Shown: positions 17,704 to 26,383 of the stretch, piece after piece | How positions within the stretch are numbered: position 1 is the first letter of the stretch | Layout: each line of letters opens with the position of its first letter | Assembly (NCBI GenBank): GCA_018432235.1 | Contig: JAHDLO010000026.1 | Coordinates: 227,037 to 291,036, forward strand | DNA length: 64,000 bases | Direction of reading: 5' to 3' | Source of the DNA: Clostridiaceae bacterium | GTDB lineage: Bacteria; Bacillota; Clostridia; Peptostreptococcales; Natronincolaceae | The notes under the pieces: generated by a model | Told to the model about the DNA's origin: nothing | What the model saw: only the letters and a program-made list of their open reading frames with translations | Databases searched by the model: none | Made by a program: the position numbers and the translations under genes

Positions 17704-18134
17704 TTATTTATAGATAGACTTGAAATAAAGGAGGCTACAGCACCTAGAGCAAATAAAAATGTCAGTATGTAGGTGCTTAATTGCGTATCCATTTGAGATA
17801 AACCAAGGCCATTTTTAAACATAATTGGAGGTAATGATAAGAATTTTTCTAATCCGATAAAATAAAGAACCAAAGAAAATAATACCAGAGGAATTAATAT
17901 AGTTCCTGCTGTGGAAAACATAAAATTCAATAGTCTGGCCTTATTTTGATACCCCTTAATAAAGCCTATTATGGCACCAAGGACTGAAAAAATAGGATAA
18001 ATGAATGCAGGCTGCAAATAGGCCTCAAAAGCCGGGTAAAATTCATTTACTAATATTGATGCCGTCATTCCTAAGGCAAAGCCTAAGAATAAACCATGTA
18101 TGGTATTTAGAAACACCTGCTGACCGGTCTTCAA
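17682..18134 (-). CDS. Small integral membrane protein of unknown function
   Basis: 150 residues with four hydrophobic helices (about residues 10-30, 42-60, 70-95 and 120-140) and a basic C-terminus (NKRKRWTW). It starts with TTG, chosen because AAGGAGG lies 8 nt upstream on the minus strand. I do not recognise the family. It stands alone and converges on the DUF1292 gene; the upstream gap is shared divergently with sfsA. Confidence 0.65.
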   Translation of the reverse strand: MKTGQQVFLNTIHGLFLGFALGMTASILVNEFYPAFEAYLQPAFIYPIFSVLGAIIGFIKGYQNKARLLNFMFSTAGTILIPLVLFSLVLYFIGLEKFLSLPPIMFKNGLGLSQMDTQLSTYILTFLFALGAVASFISSLSINKRKRWTW

Positions 18135-18237
18135 TTTTTACTACCTCCTTAAATTGAATTGATATATGATTTTAGAAAAAATTGAGCTTTTTTAATATAT
18201 ATATACAAAATTATTATAGCATAAGTAGGTGAAAAAT

Positions 18238-18933
18238 ATGAAGGTTTTTATTGAAGGATTAAAATTTGAGGGTTTTTTTGTAGAAAGAGTAAATAGATTT
18301 ATAGCAAAAGTGCTGATAAAGGATAATATAGAGCTGGTGCATGTGGCAAATACCGGGAGGATGAAAGAGCTCCTAGTGCCAGGGGCGAGGGTTTTGGTGA
18401 GATATGTAGAGGAGGCCCATAGAAAGACTAAATATGATCTTCTAATGGTCTATAAAGAGGATATGCTGGTTTCAATAGACTCTAAGCTACCAAATACAAT
18501 GCTGGAAAAAGCCTTTCGGGAAGGGGCAATACCATATTTTTCGGGTTTTACTTCAGTGAAAAGAGAGGTTACCTTTGGAAAGAGTAAGTTTGATTTTTCC
18601 TTGTCAAATCAAAAGGAAAATGCATTGATTGAAGCAAAATGTGTAACGCTGGTAAAGGAAAATCATATGGCTTCCTTTCCCGATGCACCCACTGAAAGAG
18701 GACAAAGGCATATACTGGAGCTGATGGCGGCTCTAGAGGTAGGCTTTAGGACAGCCGTTATATTTATAGTGCAAAGAGGAGACGGAAAATATTTTACACC
18801 AAATAGAGAGATGGACGAGGCCTTCGCTGATGCGGTTGTAAAGGCATCAGCAGCTGGTGTAGAATTCTATGCCTTCAATACTAAAGTCACAGAGGATTAT
18901 ATCGAATTAGCCCAGGAGCTAGAAATTGTATAG
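18238..18933 (+). CDS. sfsA: SfsA family DNA/RNA nuclease
   Basis: 231 residues from ATG 18238 (AGGTGA upstream; GTG 18229 is the alternative). Conserved blocks: EGFFVERVNRFIA, VHVANTGRMKELL, GRSKFDFSLSN-type acidic strand and EAKCVTLV (nuclease-like E-x-K), then GRQRH-type ERGQRHILEL and FIVQRGD. SfsA was named for sugar fermentation stimulation in E. coli; structural work places it in the PD-(D/E)XK nuclease-like group. Cellular role in clostridia is unclear. Confidence 0.9.
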   Translation: MKVFIEGLKFEGFFVERVNRFIAKVLIKDNIELVHVANTGRMKELLVPGARVLVRYVEEAHRKTKYDLLMVYKEDMLVSIDSKLPNTMLEKAFREGAIPYFSGFTSVKREVTFGKSKFDFSLSNQKENALIEAKCVTLVKENHMASFPDAPTERGQRHILELMAALEVGFRTAVIFIVQRGDGKYFTPNREMDEAFADAVVKASAAGVEFYAFNTKVTEDYIELAQELEIV

Positions 18934-19003
18934 ACCTGAAGCAGTTGAGCTTTTCACAACTAATTAACTGAAATTAAATGTATTAGACTTTCTGAGTAAA
19001 ATA

Positions 19004-19032
19004 TTGACAAAATTTATAATAAGAGCTATACT
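19004..19032 (+). promoter_or_regulatory. SigA promoter of the fur-family gene
   Basis: TTGACA (19004-19009), 17-nt spacer, TATACT (19027-19032). It overlaps the 5' end of the longest open frame, which shows that translation must start further down. Confidence 0.85.
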
Positions 19033-19075
19033 AATTTATGAAAGCAGTTATTATTTGAGAAATGCGGTGATAAAT

Positions 19076-19513
19076 GTGGATGGTCTACTTATAGAAAATC
19101 TGAAGGAACGATTGAAGGAAAAGGGTTTTAAACTAACTCCTCAGCGTAGGGCAACCTTGGACATTATCTTCGACAATCAAGGAAAACATTTAAATACGGA
19201 AGAAATTTACGAATTAGTAAGGGAAAAGTGTCCCGAAATAGGCTTGGCTACAGTTTATAGAACTGTACAGCTACTGGATGATTTAGGATTAATTTCAAAA
19301 TTAAACCTGGATGATGGATGTAGTAGATATGAATTTAATACTCATGAAGATGATCATCAGCATCATCACTTAATTTGTCAGAGCTGTGGTACTGTTATCG
19401 AGGTTGAACTGGATTTGTTGGATCAACTTGAGGAAGAGATCGAAAAGACACACCACTTTAAAATCAAGGATCACAAAGTTAAGTTTTTCGGTATTTGTTC
19501 AGATTGTCAATAG
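19076..19513 (+). CDS. Fur family metal-dependent regulator
   Basis: ~145 residues from GTG 19076, with GCGGTGAT upstream; longer starts fall in the promoter. The winged helix spans ~1-80 (FKLTPQRRATLDIIF, then the GLATVYRTVQLL recognition helix). The sensor half has a histidine-rich metal site (HEDDHQHHH), then CQSC and CSDC for structural zinc. The pattern fits Fur or Zur better than PerR, but subtype cannot be settled by eye. It is monocistronic with its own promoter and terminator and located directly before RNase J. Confidence 0.88.
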   Translation: MDGLLIENLKERLKEKGFKLTPQRRATLDIIFDNQGKHLNTEEIYELVREKCPEIGLATVYRTVQLLDDLGLISKLNLDDGCSRYEFNTHEDDHQHHHLICQSCGTVIEVELDLLDQLEEEIEKTHHFKIKDHKVKFFGICSDCQ

Positions 19514-19515
19514 TC

Positions 19516-19545
19516 AAGTCTTGCTAATAAGGCAAGACTTTTTTT
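19516..19545 (+). terminator. Terminator after fur-family gene
   Basis: AAGTCTTGC (19516-19524), loop TAATAAG, GCAAGACTT (19532-19540), then T-run. Confidence 0.9.
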
Positions 19546-19782
19546 GCGGCATTTTATCCTATTAGGTGTTAAAAATGATTCTTTAGGTTAAAATAAAGAA
19601 TATAATAGTCTACTGAGAATTTACGGTTGACTAAAAAACCAAATGTTTTCTGTTTGTAATAAAAATACTTTTTCATCTATTTTACATATATGGTAAAATA
19701 GATATGGCGAAGAAGGTACGGTTATGGAAATACAATTGTTTAAATAAATGGGCGGATTATATAAAAAAAGGAGTGATAAATA

Positions 19783-21447
19783 TTGGGGAGAAAACCAGCA
19801 AAGCTGCGAATAATACCGCTTGGTGGTATTAATGAAATTGGAAAAAACATGACGGCTATCGAATATAAGGATGAAATAGTTATCATAGACTGCGGATTGA
19901 GCTTTCCCGAGGATGAAATGCTGGGTATAGACATTGTTATACCAGACATATCATATATACTTAAGAATAAGGATAAGATACATGGCATTCTGTTAACCCA
20001 CGGCCATGAGGATCATATAGGTGCATTGCCCTATGTTTTGAAGAAGATTAATGTGCCGGTATTTGGCAGTAGATTAACTCTGGGTCTGGTGGATATAAAG
20101 CTGAAGGAGCATAAGCTTTCAAATCTTCACCTGCAAAGGATTAATCCAGGAGAAGCTATAAAGCTGGGGGCTTTTAACATTGAGTTTATACGAACCAGCC
20201 ACAGTATACCGGATTCCTGTGCAATTGCAATTCATACGCCTATGGGTACTGTATTCCATACGGGTGATTTTAAAATCGATTATACACCTATTGATAACAA
20301 TGTCATTGACCTGCATAAAATTGCAGAGCTAGGTCAAAAGGGTGTACTGGTTATGATGGCCGACAGCACCAATGCTGAGAGACCGGGGGCAACTATGTCT
20401 GAAAGAAGCGTAGGGGTTACCTTTGAAAACATCTTTAGGAATACTAAAAAACGTATCATCGTTGCAACCTTTGCTTCAAACGTCCACAGAGTACAACAGG
20501 TTATGGAAGCCGCCTATAAATATAACCGAAAAGTTGTGGTATCTGGAAGAAGCATGGTAAATGTAGTAAATGTAGCAGTAGACTTAGGAATTTTAACCGT
20601 ACCGGAAGAGCTGCTAATCGATATTGACGACATGGATCAATATGAGGATCATGAAATAGTAATTATTACAACAGGAAGCCAGGGAGAGCCTATGGCAGCC
20701 CTTTCAAGAATGGCCAGCTCAGAGCATAAAAAGGTTGAGATTAGGAACGGAGATTTAATTGTCTTTTCTTCAACACCAATACCCGGCAATGAAAAGCTGG
20801 TAAGTAAGGTGATCAACCAACTTTTTGAAAAGGGTGCAGAGGTTATCTACGAAAGCCTTGCGGATGTCCATGTTTCAGGACATGCATGCCAGGAGGAGCT
20901 GAAGCTGATGCATCGACTGGTAAAGCCAAAGTACTTTATACCTGTTCATGGTGAGCACAGGCATCTAAGAAAGCATGCAAAGCTGGCTGAAGATTTGGGT
21001 ATGCAAAGAGATAATATCTTCATACCTCAAAACGGAACTATTATTGAGTTTACCAAGGATTATGCCAAGGTAAATGGCACAGTGCCGGCCGGCAGGGTAT
21101 TAGTTGATGGCTTAGGTGTAGGAGACGTTGGCAATATCGTATTAAGAGACCGTAAGCATCTGGCTGAGGACGGCTTGATGGTGGTGGTTGTCACCATCTC
21201 AAGAGAGGATAGAAAAATAGTAGCAGGTCCCGATATTATCTCCAGAGGCTTTGTATACGTAAGAGAGTCAGAGGATTTAATGGATGAGGCTAAGGAAGTT
21301 GTTAGCAAGGCCTTGGATAACTGCCAAAATCAAAATGTCAAGGAATGGTCCGTATTAAAAAGCAGCATCAAGGATGGCCTAAAGGACTTCCTGTACGAGA
21401 AGACAAAGAGAAGACCAATGATACTTCCAGTAATCATGGAGGTATAA
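19783..21447 (+). CDS. rnjA: Ribonuclease J
   Basis: 554 residues from TTG 19783, with AAAGGAGTG upstream. Metallo-beta-lactamase/beta-CASP nuclease with 5'-3' exo- and endonuclease activity in mRNA turnover and rRNA maturation. Motifs: IPLGGINEIGKNMTAIEY at the start, zinc motif HGHEDHIGAL (His73 onward), HTGDFKID, beta-CASP block SGRSMVNV and late motif HVSGHACQEEL then PVHGEHRHL. Length is typical. The preceding 19546-19782 gap is AT-rich and must hold its promoter; I could not fix one. Confidence 0.95.
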   Translation: MGRKPAKLRIIPLGGINEIGKNMTAIEYKDEIVIIDCGLSFPEDEMLGIDIVIPDISYILKNKDKIHGILLTHGHEDHIGALPYVLKKINVPVFGSRLTLGLVDIKLKEHKLSNLHLQRINPGEAIKLGAFNIEFIRTSHSIPDSCAIAIHTPMGTVFHTGDFKIDYTPIDNNVIDLHKIAELGQKGVLVMMADSTNAERPGATMSERSVGVTFENIFRNTKKRIIVATFASNVHRVQQVMEAAYKYNRKVVVSGRSMVNVVNVAVDLGILTVPEELLIDIDDMDQYEDHEIVIITTGSQGEPMAALSRMASSEHKKVEIRNGDLIVFSSTPIPGNEKLVSKVINQLFEKGAEVIYESLADVHVSGHACQEELKLMHRLVKPKYFIPVHGEHRHLRKHAKLAEDLGMQRDNIFIPQNGTIIEFTKDYAKVNGTVPAGRVLVDGLGVGDVGNIVLRDRKHLAEDGLMVVVVTISREDRKIVAGPDIISRGFVYVRESEDLMDEAKEVVSKALDNCQNQNVKEWSVLKSSIKDGLKDFLYEKTKRRPMILPVIMEV

Positions 21448-21452
21448 TAAAG

Positions 21453-21480
21453 AGGCTCCCAGCGATGGGAGCCTTGTTTT
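21453..21480 (+). terminator. Terminator after RNase J gene
   Basis: AGGCTCCCA (21453-21461), loop GCGA, TGGGAGCCT (21466-21474), then TGTTTT. Confidence 0.9.
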
Positions 21481-21614
21481 GCAAACAAACCTTAAGTTTT
21501 TTAAAACTACCTCAATCCACTCTGAAGAAAGGGTAGGAATGAGCTTAAGCTCTTTGTTTTAATTAGCTAATGACTTGCTTAAGTTTCGAAATATTTGAGT
21601 CTGTAGGTTGTATG

Positions 21615-22571
21615 TCATTCAAAGTTTATGGTCATACGGATTCCCTGGGCAGATTTTGTTTCTACAATAGTCCAGCCTTCATCAAGCAACTCAATATTGT
21701 AGGCAATATTTCTTCCGTCAGATTTTTGGGTTAAGATTATGCCTTCTTTATCATTGTCATTCTTCAAGAAAATAGTAGGTTTGAAATCTCCAACCTCTTT
21801 AGGTAGTTCAAAATACAGGATGACCAGTGACGGACCATAGCTGGATAAATTAGTTTTAACCTCTGTATAATCTTCCAATGAAATATCTAAGGAAGAGGCG
21901 ATATGCTGAAGTAAATTCTCTTGAAATTGATCCATTGCCTTATTAATACCTTCAACGCTAAAATTTTTGCTTGACACTTTATTATTTTCATCGGCTTCAA
22001 TGTCGACGACATAGTGATATTCTACAGCTGCATAGTCATCCAAAACAACATCATTGAGCTCCGGTAGGAGGTCAGATTGGAATTTCATCATAGTACCTGC
22101 AGCACGTTCCTCCGATTGAATCACCCAGCCCTCTGAGGTATGCTCCAGATAATAAGCGATATTTGTTCCATCATGCTTCTGTATAAGGATGATGCCCTTG
22201 CCATGATCATTGAGATAAACTGAAGGTTTATGATCACCAGTTTCCTTCGGAATATTAAAATATATATTCAGCAAATCAAATTTCCCTTCAAAACCAATGG
22301 AATCAAAGAGGTCAATTTTATTGTAATCACTTAAGGAGATATTTAAGGATTCGGCCATGTGATTATTAAGTACATCGAAAAAGGAATTAAGCTCTTCCAA
22401 TAGATTTTTTTCTATATCCACTACATTTAAAGGGGGGCTTTCTGTAGATTCGGAATTGTAGTACGTATCTGATGGTGCTTGCTGATAAATTGCATTAACA
22501 TAAATAGATGAAAGAACTAAGATGGCTATTATTAAAATACATGCTGTCATTAAAGGTTTTCTTTTTATCAT
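21615..22571 (-). CDS. Signal-anchored protein with two tandem repeats, unknown function
   Basis: ~318 residues; ATG 22571 is preferred since AAAGGATGATC precedes it. A hydrophobic N-terminal helix (TACILIIAILVLSSIYV) suggests an exported, membrane-anchored protein. The outside part contains two ~130-residue repeats. Each ends with a similar block: KPSVYLNDHGKGIILIQKHD then GTNIAYYLEHTSEGWVI in the first, KPTIFLKNDNDKEGIILTQK then GRNIAYNIELLDEGWTI in the second. I recognise no known family. It stands alone between rnjA and lysO. Confidence 0.6.
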   Translation of the reverse strand: MIKRKPLMTACILIIAILVLSSIYVNAIYQQAPSDTYYNSESTESPPLNVVDIEKNLLEELNSFFDVLNNHMAESLNISLSDYNKIDLFDSIGFEGKFDLLNIYFNIPKETGDHKPSVYLNDHGKGIILIQKHDGTNIAYYLEHTSEGWVIQSEERAAGTMMKFQSDLLPELNDVVLDDYAAVEYHYVVDIEADENNKVSSKNFSVEGINKAMDQFQENLLQHIASSLDISLEDYTEVKTNLSSYGPSLVILYFELPKEVGDFKPTIFLKNDNDKEGIILTQKSDGRNIAYNIELLDEGWTIVETKSAQGIRMTINFE

Positions 22572-22865
22572 TTTGATCATCCTTTCGTTCATTATTATTG
22601 GATAAAATGAGTTAAAACCGTCATGATGGCTGTAATTACTCTAGGCAATTTACTAGATTATCGTATCATAGTATGTTTGATTGTTTTGTCGAAATTTGCC
22701 ATTTTTATATTACTATTAAATTACAATTGTGTACACTTAATAAGATGCACTAATCAAAAGTATCCATCTCCATCGTGTCCTAGCTCAAGTAAATCATATG
22801 GCTCCCTCACCCTTTAAAGTCCCCTGGTAATGTAGTATAATATTTCCTACGGGGAGGAGATTTAC

Positions 22866-23171
22866 ATGAATATATTGCTATATTTAATAATAATAATTAT
22901 TGGAGCAATTATTGGCTACAGGGATTTAATAAAGCCTGGCTTAAAGAAGCATTTGGGGAAGCTGCAGAGCTATTCCTTGCTTTTCCTGCTCTTAATAATG
23001 GGAATAAAAATTGGACTAGATAGGGATACGATAAAATCCTTCGGGCTTATAGGCTTTCAAGCAGTTACACTGGCTGTCTTTTCTATAATCTTTAGTATTG
23101 CTGCCGTCAAGCTGGTATCTAAGCATGTATTGAAGGAAGAGAAAGCGGGGCAGACACAAAATGACATTTAG
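22866..23171 (+). CDS. LysO-type lysine exporter, N-terminal half-protein
   Basis: 101 residues with three hydrophobic helices and the pattern LLLIMGIKIGLDRDTIKSFG, typical of the first half of LysO (YbjE/DUF340) exporters. GGGGAGGAG lies before the ATG. In E. coli LysO is one ~300-residue protein; here it is split and the second half overlaps by 11 nt, an arrangement I recall in clostridia, so this is probably not a frameshift. No lysine riboswitch is visible upstream; a TATAAT (22838-22843) may be the -10. Confidence 0.8.
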   Translation: MNILLYLIIIIIGAIIGYRDLIKPGLKKHLGKLQSYSLLFLLLIMGIKIGLDRDTIKSFGLIGFQAVTLAVFSIIFSIAAVKLVSKHVLKEEKAGQTQNDI

Positions 23172-23754
23172 CATACTTTTTGCGGTGGTTGCAGGTGTTT
23201 TATTAGGCTATACGGTTATCCCACCGGAGGTTAATCGATATATCGGTTACGGCATTGATTTTGGACTATGTCTATTGCTTTTATTCGTAGGCATTGATAT
23301 AGGCAGACAGAGAGATATATTTGATAAGATAAAGAAAATGGGGCTGAGGGTCTTGTTGGTTCCCCTTATGATAGCCCTTGGCAGCATATTTGGTGCCATG
23401 GCAGGGGGCTACTTGCTTAAGGTGCCCTTAAAGGAGGCAGGGGCCGTAGGGGCCGGCTTCGGCTGGTATTCCCTTTCTGCGATAGAGCTTTCAAAGCATA
23501 GCCCACAGCTGGGGAGTCTGGCCTTCCTTACAAATGTCAGCAGAGAGATTATTGCTTTAATATCCATCCCCCTGGTGGCCCGCTATATAGGGGGTCTGGA
23601 GAGCATTGCGCCTGCAGGAGCCACCGCCATGGATACAACTTTACCGGTAATATCAAAATCTACAGATGGGGGAATAGCTGTCATTTCCTTTATTACAGGT
23701 GTGGCTTTATCCTTTATGGTGCCGGTATTGGTGCCTCTAATTATGCGTATGTAG
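23161..23754 (+). CDS. lysO: LysO-type lysine exporter, C-terminal part
   Basis: 197 residues, about six hydrophobic helices. LLLFVGIDIGRQRDIFDKIK mirrors the motif in the preceding gene, and AVGAGFGWYSLSAIELSKHS plus LTNVSREIIALISIPL match the conserved core of the LysO family that exports lysine and related analogues. Its ATG lies inside the upstream gene, so translation is coupled and the two products should form one transporter. Confidence 0.87.
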   Translation: MTFSILFAVVAGVLLGYTVIPPEVNRYIGYGIDFGLCLLLLFVGIDIGRQRDIFDKIKKMGLRVLLVPLMIALGSIFGAMAGGYLLKVPLKEAGAVGAGFGWYSLSAIELSKHSPQLGSLAFLTNVSREIIALISIPLVARYIGGLESIAPAGATAMDTTLPVISKSTDGGIAVISFITGVALSFMVPVLVPLIMRM

Positions 23755-23924
23755 CGTGGGACTTAGGTCAATTGGAAGGTCTTGACAACTTATTTCCTTC
23801 TTTTTGCATTGATTTATCACATGACTTTATATAAAATGAATATAGATATTATAAATAAGTATTCACATTGCCAGAAGGTACCAGGCAATTTTGCATTATT
23901 TTTAAAGGGAGGCTGTTTATTAAA

Positions 23925-24275
23925 ATGAATGTATATAACTGTGCACATCAATTAGCCAAGGCTTTAAAAGAAAGTGATGAATATATCGTATATAAAAATC
24001 TTGAAACTAAGGTTAAGGCCAATCCTGAGGTTAAGGTCATGATGGATGACTTCAGACGTAGGCAGTTTGAGGTGCAAAGTGCTCAAATGATGGGGCAGCA
24101 GGTGGATGAAAGTAAGATTGTTAGACTCCAGGAGCTGCATACTATTCTAATGAAGGACGGCATAATCAGTGAATTTATGCAGGCGGAATACAGGCTGACT
24201 CAAATGATGGCGGATATTTATAAGATTTTAGGTGAGGCTGTAGAGCTGGATTTCGATTTAAATAGAGAGGATTAG
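23925..24275 (+). CDS. YlbF/YmcA family protein
   Basis: 116 residues from ATG 23925, with AAAGGGAGG upstream. All-helical; MNVYNCAHQLAKALKESDEY then VKVMMDDFRRRQFEVQSAQM is the family signature. In B. subtilis YlbF, YmcA and YaaT form the Y-complex, which directs RNase Y and affects sporulation and competence. Here it is monocistronic. Which paralogue it is cannot be told from sequence reading. Confidence 0.85.
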   Translation: MNVYNCAHQLAKALKESDEYIVYKNLETKVKANPEVKVMMDDFRRRQFEVQSAQMMGQQVDESKIVRLQELHTILMKDGIISEFMQAEYRLTQMMADIYKILGEAVELDFDLNRED

Positions 24276-24302
24276 CAGTCATTGGCATGGCTGCTTTTTT
24301 AT
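24274..24302 (+). terminator. Terminator after ylbF-like gene
   Basis: AGCAGTCAT (24274-24282), loop TGGC, ATGGCTGCT (24287-24295), then T-run; overlaps the stop codon. Confidence 0.88.
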
Positions 24303-24443
24303 TTTCAAAAAAACCAGTCTAAGACGACGTGAAAACTTGTCTTTACGGACTTTAAATTATATAATAGAAAATGTAATTTTAGGAGAGACTTCATTTATGT
24401 GGAAGTCCTGGGCTATTTAAACTTTAATAAGGAGTTGTTCTCG

Positions 24444-25103
24444 TTGAGTAATATTACAAACCCTATTGTGGAAGATTACATTAGAGAGCTATTGCCTCAG
24501 CACGAAGGGCTATTGAAGGAAATGGAATTGTATGCAATAGAACACGGTGTCCCGATAGTACATAAGGAGGTTGCGGCCCTTTTAAAGGTGCTGACCCAAG
24601 CAAAGCAGGCGAAAAGGGTTTTAGAGGTGGGTACTGCAATAGCCTACTCTACTTTAATATTTAGCTATGCCATGGGTGAAGAGGGACATGTCACCACTAT
24701 AGAAAGAAACGAAAAGATGGTGGAGCAGGCCAAAGCAAACATAGAAAGCGCTGGCAAAAAGGATGCCATAAGGCTCCTGCAAGGGGATGCAGAGGATATA
24801 CTGAAATTCCTTGAGGGCAGCTATGATATTATTTTTCTCGATGGAGCCAAGGGCCAATACACTGATTTTCTAGTGGATTGCCTACATTTACTTAAGCCTG
24901 GAGGATTATTGATTTCGGATAATATCCTCTTTAAGGGTATGACGGCTACGGACCAGCTGGTTATGAGAAGAAAGAGAACCATAGTTAATAGATTGAGGGA
25001 CTATCTGGAGTATATTTGCCATCATCCCCAGCTGACAACCAGCATCATACCCATCGGGGACGGCTTAGCTCTAAGCTATAAAAATCAGGAGGAAGCAAAA
25101 TGA
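24444..25103 (+). CDS. trmR: tRNA 5-hydroxyuridine methyltransferase, TrmR-like
   Basis: ~219 residues from TTG 24444, with AAGGAG upstream; a GTG at 24399 is in frame but poorly placed. Class I SAM methyltransferase: motif I VLEVGTAIAYST, acidic EN/ERNEKM for the ribose, and DIIFLDGAKGQY for metal/catalysis, the O-methyltransferase 3 pattern. B. subtilis YrrM (TrmR) has this type and is followed by U32 genes, as here. It would methylate ho5U34 of tRNA to mo5U. Stop overlaps the start of the U32 gene (ATGA), showing tight coupling. Confidence 0.88.
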   Translation: MSNITNPIVEDYIRELLPQHEGLLKEMELYAIEHGVPIVHKEVAALLKVLTQAKQAKRVLEVGTAIAYSTLIFSYAMGEEGHVTTIERNEKMVEQAKANIESAGKKDAIRLLQGDAEDILKFLEGSYDIIFLDGAKGQYTDFLVDCLHLLKPGGLLISDNILFKGMTATDQLVMRRKRTIVNRLRDYLEYICHHPQLTTSIIPIGDGLALSYKNQEEAK

Positions 25104-26329
25104 GAAATATTGAATTATTAGCACCGGCAGGGGACTTGGAAAGATTAAAATTTGCCATTGTCTATGGGGCCAATGCCGTATACATAGGTGGTCAGATATT
25201 TGGACTAAGGGCTGCAGCAAAGAACTTCACTCTGGAGGAAATGGCTGAAGGAGTTGAATTTGCCCACAAAAGAGGGGCTAAGGTATTTGTTACCGCAAAT
25301 ATCATACCCCACAACGAAGACCTAGAGGAGCTTCCGGATTATCTTAGAAAGCTTCAGGAAATAGGGGTAGATGCAGTTATCGTATCAGACCCCGGCACCA
25401 TGTCAATCGTAAAGGAAATTGTACCTGACATGGAAATACATGTCAGCACACAGGCTAATAACACAAATTATAGAACAGTAAAGTTTTGGCATGATATGGG
25501 GGCTGCAAGGGTAGTACTGGCCAGAGAGCTGTCCTTTGCAGAAATTAAGGACATTAGAGACAGGATTCCACAGGAGCTGGAGCTGGAGGCCTTTGTCCAT
25601 GGGGCAATGTGTATATCCTATTCAGGTCGTTGTCTACTAAGCAATTATATGGCCAACAGAGATGCCAACAGAGGGGAATGTGCACAGCCCTGCCGTTGGA
25701 ATTATCATATCGTAGAGGAAAAGCGCCCGGGTGAATATATGCAGGTTTATGAGGACGAAAAAGGTACCTATATTATGAATTCCAAGGACCTCTGTATGAT
25801 AGAATATATTCCGCAATTAATTGAAGCTGGAATCGACAGCCTAAAGATTGAAGGCAGGATGAAGACCACCTTTTATGTTGCCACTGTGATTAGAGCCTAC
25901 AGGCTGGCTATTGACAGCTATTTGGAGAACCCTGAGGGCTGGCGCTTCAAGTCAGAATGGATGGAGGAGCTGAAAAAATCCAGCCATAGGGATTTCACCA
26001 CAGGGTTTTATGTAGATAAGCCCGGCCCAAAGGACCATATTTATGATGTTGTTCAATATGTAAGAAATTATGATTTTATAGGGGCGGTTAAGACCTATAA
26101 CCCCGAGACGAAAATAGCCACTATTGAGCAAAGGAACCGTTTCTTTAAAGGAGATACTATAGAAATACTGGGACCTCAAGAGAAGATTATCAAAATGGTA
26201 ATAGACGAAATGTGGGACGAAGAGGGGAATGACATAGCGGTTGCCCCCCATCCGCAGCAAATAGTGAGAATGAAAATAGAGGATTATGTAGATGAGTTTT
26301 ATCTATTGAGAAAAGAGAAGATCGAATAG
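25100..26329 (+). CDS. trhP: U32 family tRNA hydroxylation protein, TrhP-like
   Basis: 409 residues. Begins ELLAPAGDLERLKFAIVYGA, with the peptidase U32 signature EAFVHGAMCISYSGRC and the cysteine motif GECAQPCRW; the C-terminal region carries the extra beta domain of the longer members (YrrO size). In E. coli (YegQ/TrhP) and B. subtilis (YrrN/YrrO) these proteins form 5-hydroxyuridine at tRNA position 34 using prephenate-derived chemistry, probably with an Fe-S cluster. The overlap with trmR fits consecutive steps. Older name: collagenase-like peptidase. Confidence 0.9.
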   Translation: MRNIELLAPAGDLERLKFAIVYGANAVYIGGQIFGLRAAAKNFTLEEMAEGVEFAHKRGAKVFVTANIIPHNEDLEELPDYLRKLQEIGVDAVIVSDPGTMSIVKEIVPDMEIHVSTQANNTNYRTVKFWHDMGAARVVLARELSFAEIKDIRDRIPQELELEAFVHGAMCISYSGRCLLSNYMANRDANRGECAQPCRWNYHIVEEKRPGEYMQVYEDEKGTYIMNSKDLCMIEYIPQLIEAGIDSLKIEGRMKTTFYVATVIRAYRLAIDSYLENPEGWRFKSEWMEELKKSSHRDFTTGFYVDKPGPKDHIYDVVQYVRNYDFIGAVKTYNPETKIATIEQRNRFFKGDTIEILGPQEKIIKMVIDEMWDEEGNDIAVAPHPQQIVRMKIEDYVDEFYLLRKEKIE

Positions 26330-26335
26330 TTTATT

Positions 26336-26383
26336 CCCCTGTACATTTGGAGATAATACAAAAAAATGTACGGGGGTATTTTT
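26336..26383 (+). terminator. Terminator-like hairpin abutting the PBP start codon
   Basis: CCCCTGTACATTT (26336-26348) pairs with AAATGTACGGGG (26364-26375), 15-nt loop, then TATTTTT directly before ATG 26384. It ends the trmR-trhP operon yet occupies the leader of the next gene. Confidence 0.8.

Noticed and set aside
19004..19075. Longer N-terminus for the Fur-family protein from TTG 19004
   Set aside because: The segment overlaps a consensus promoter and lacks an RBS; GTG 19076 has one.
22866..23754. Frameshift splitting lysO
   Set aside because: The second half has its own ATG in an 11-nt overlap and both halves are complete transmembrane units; split LysO genes occur in clostridia.
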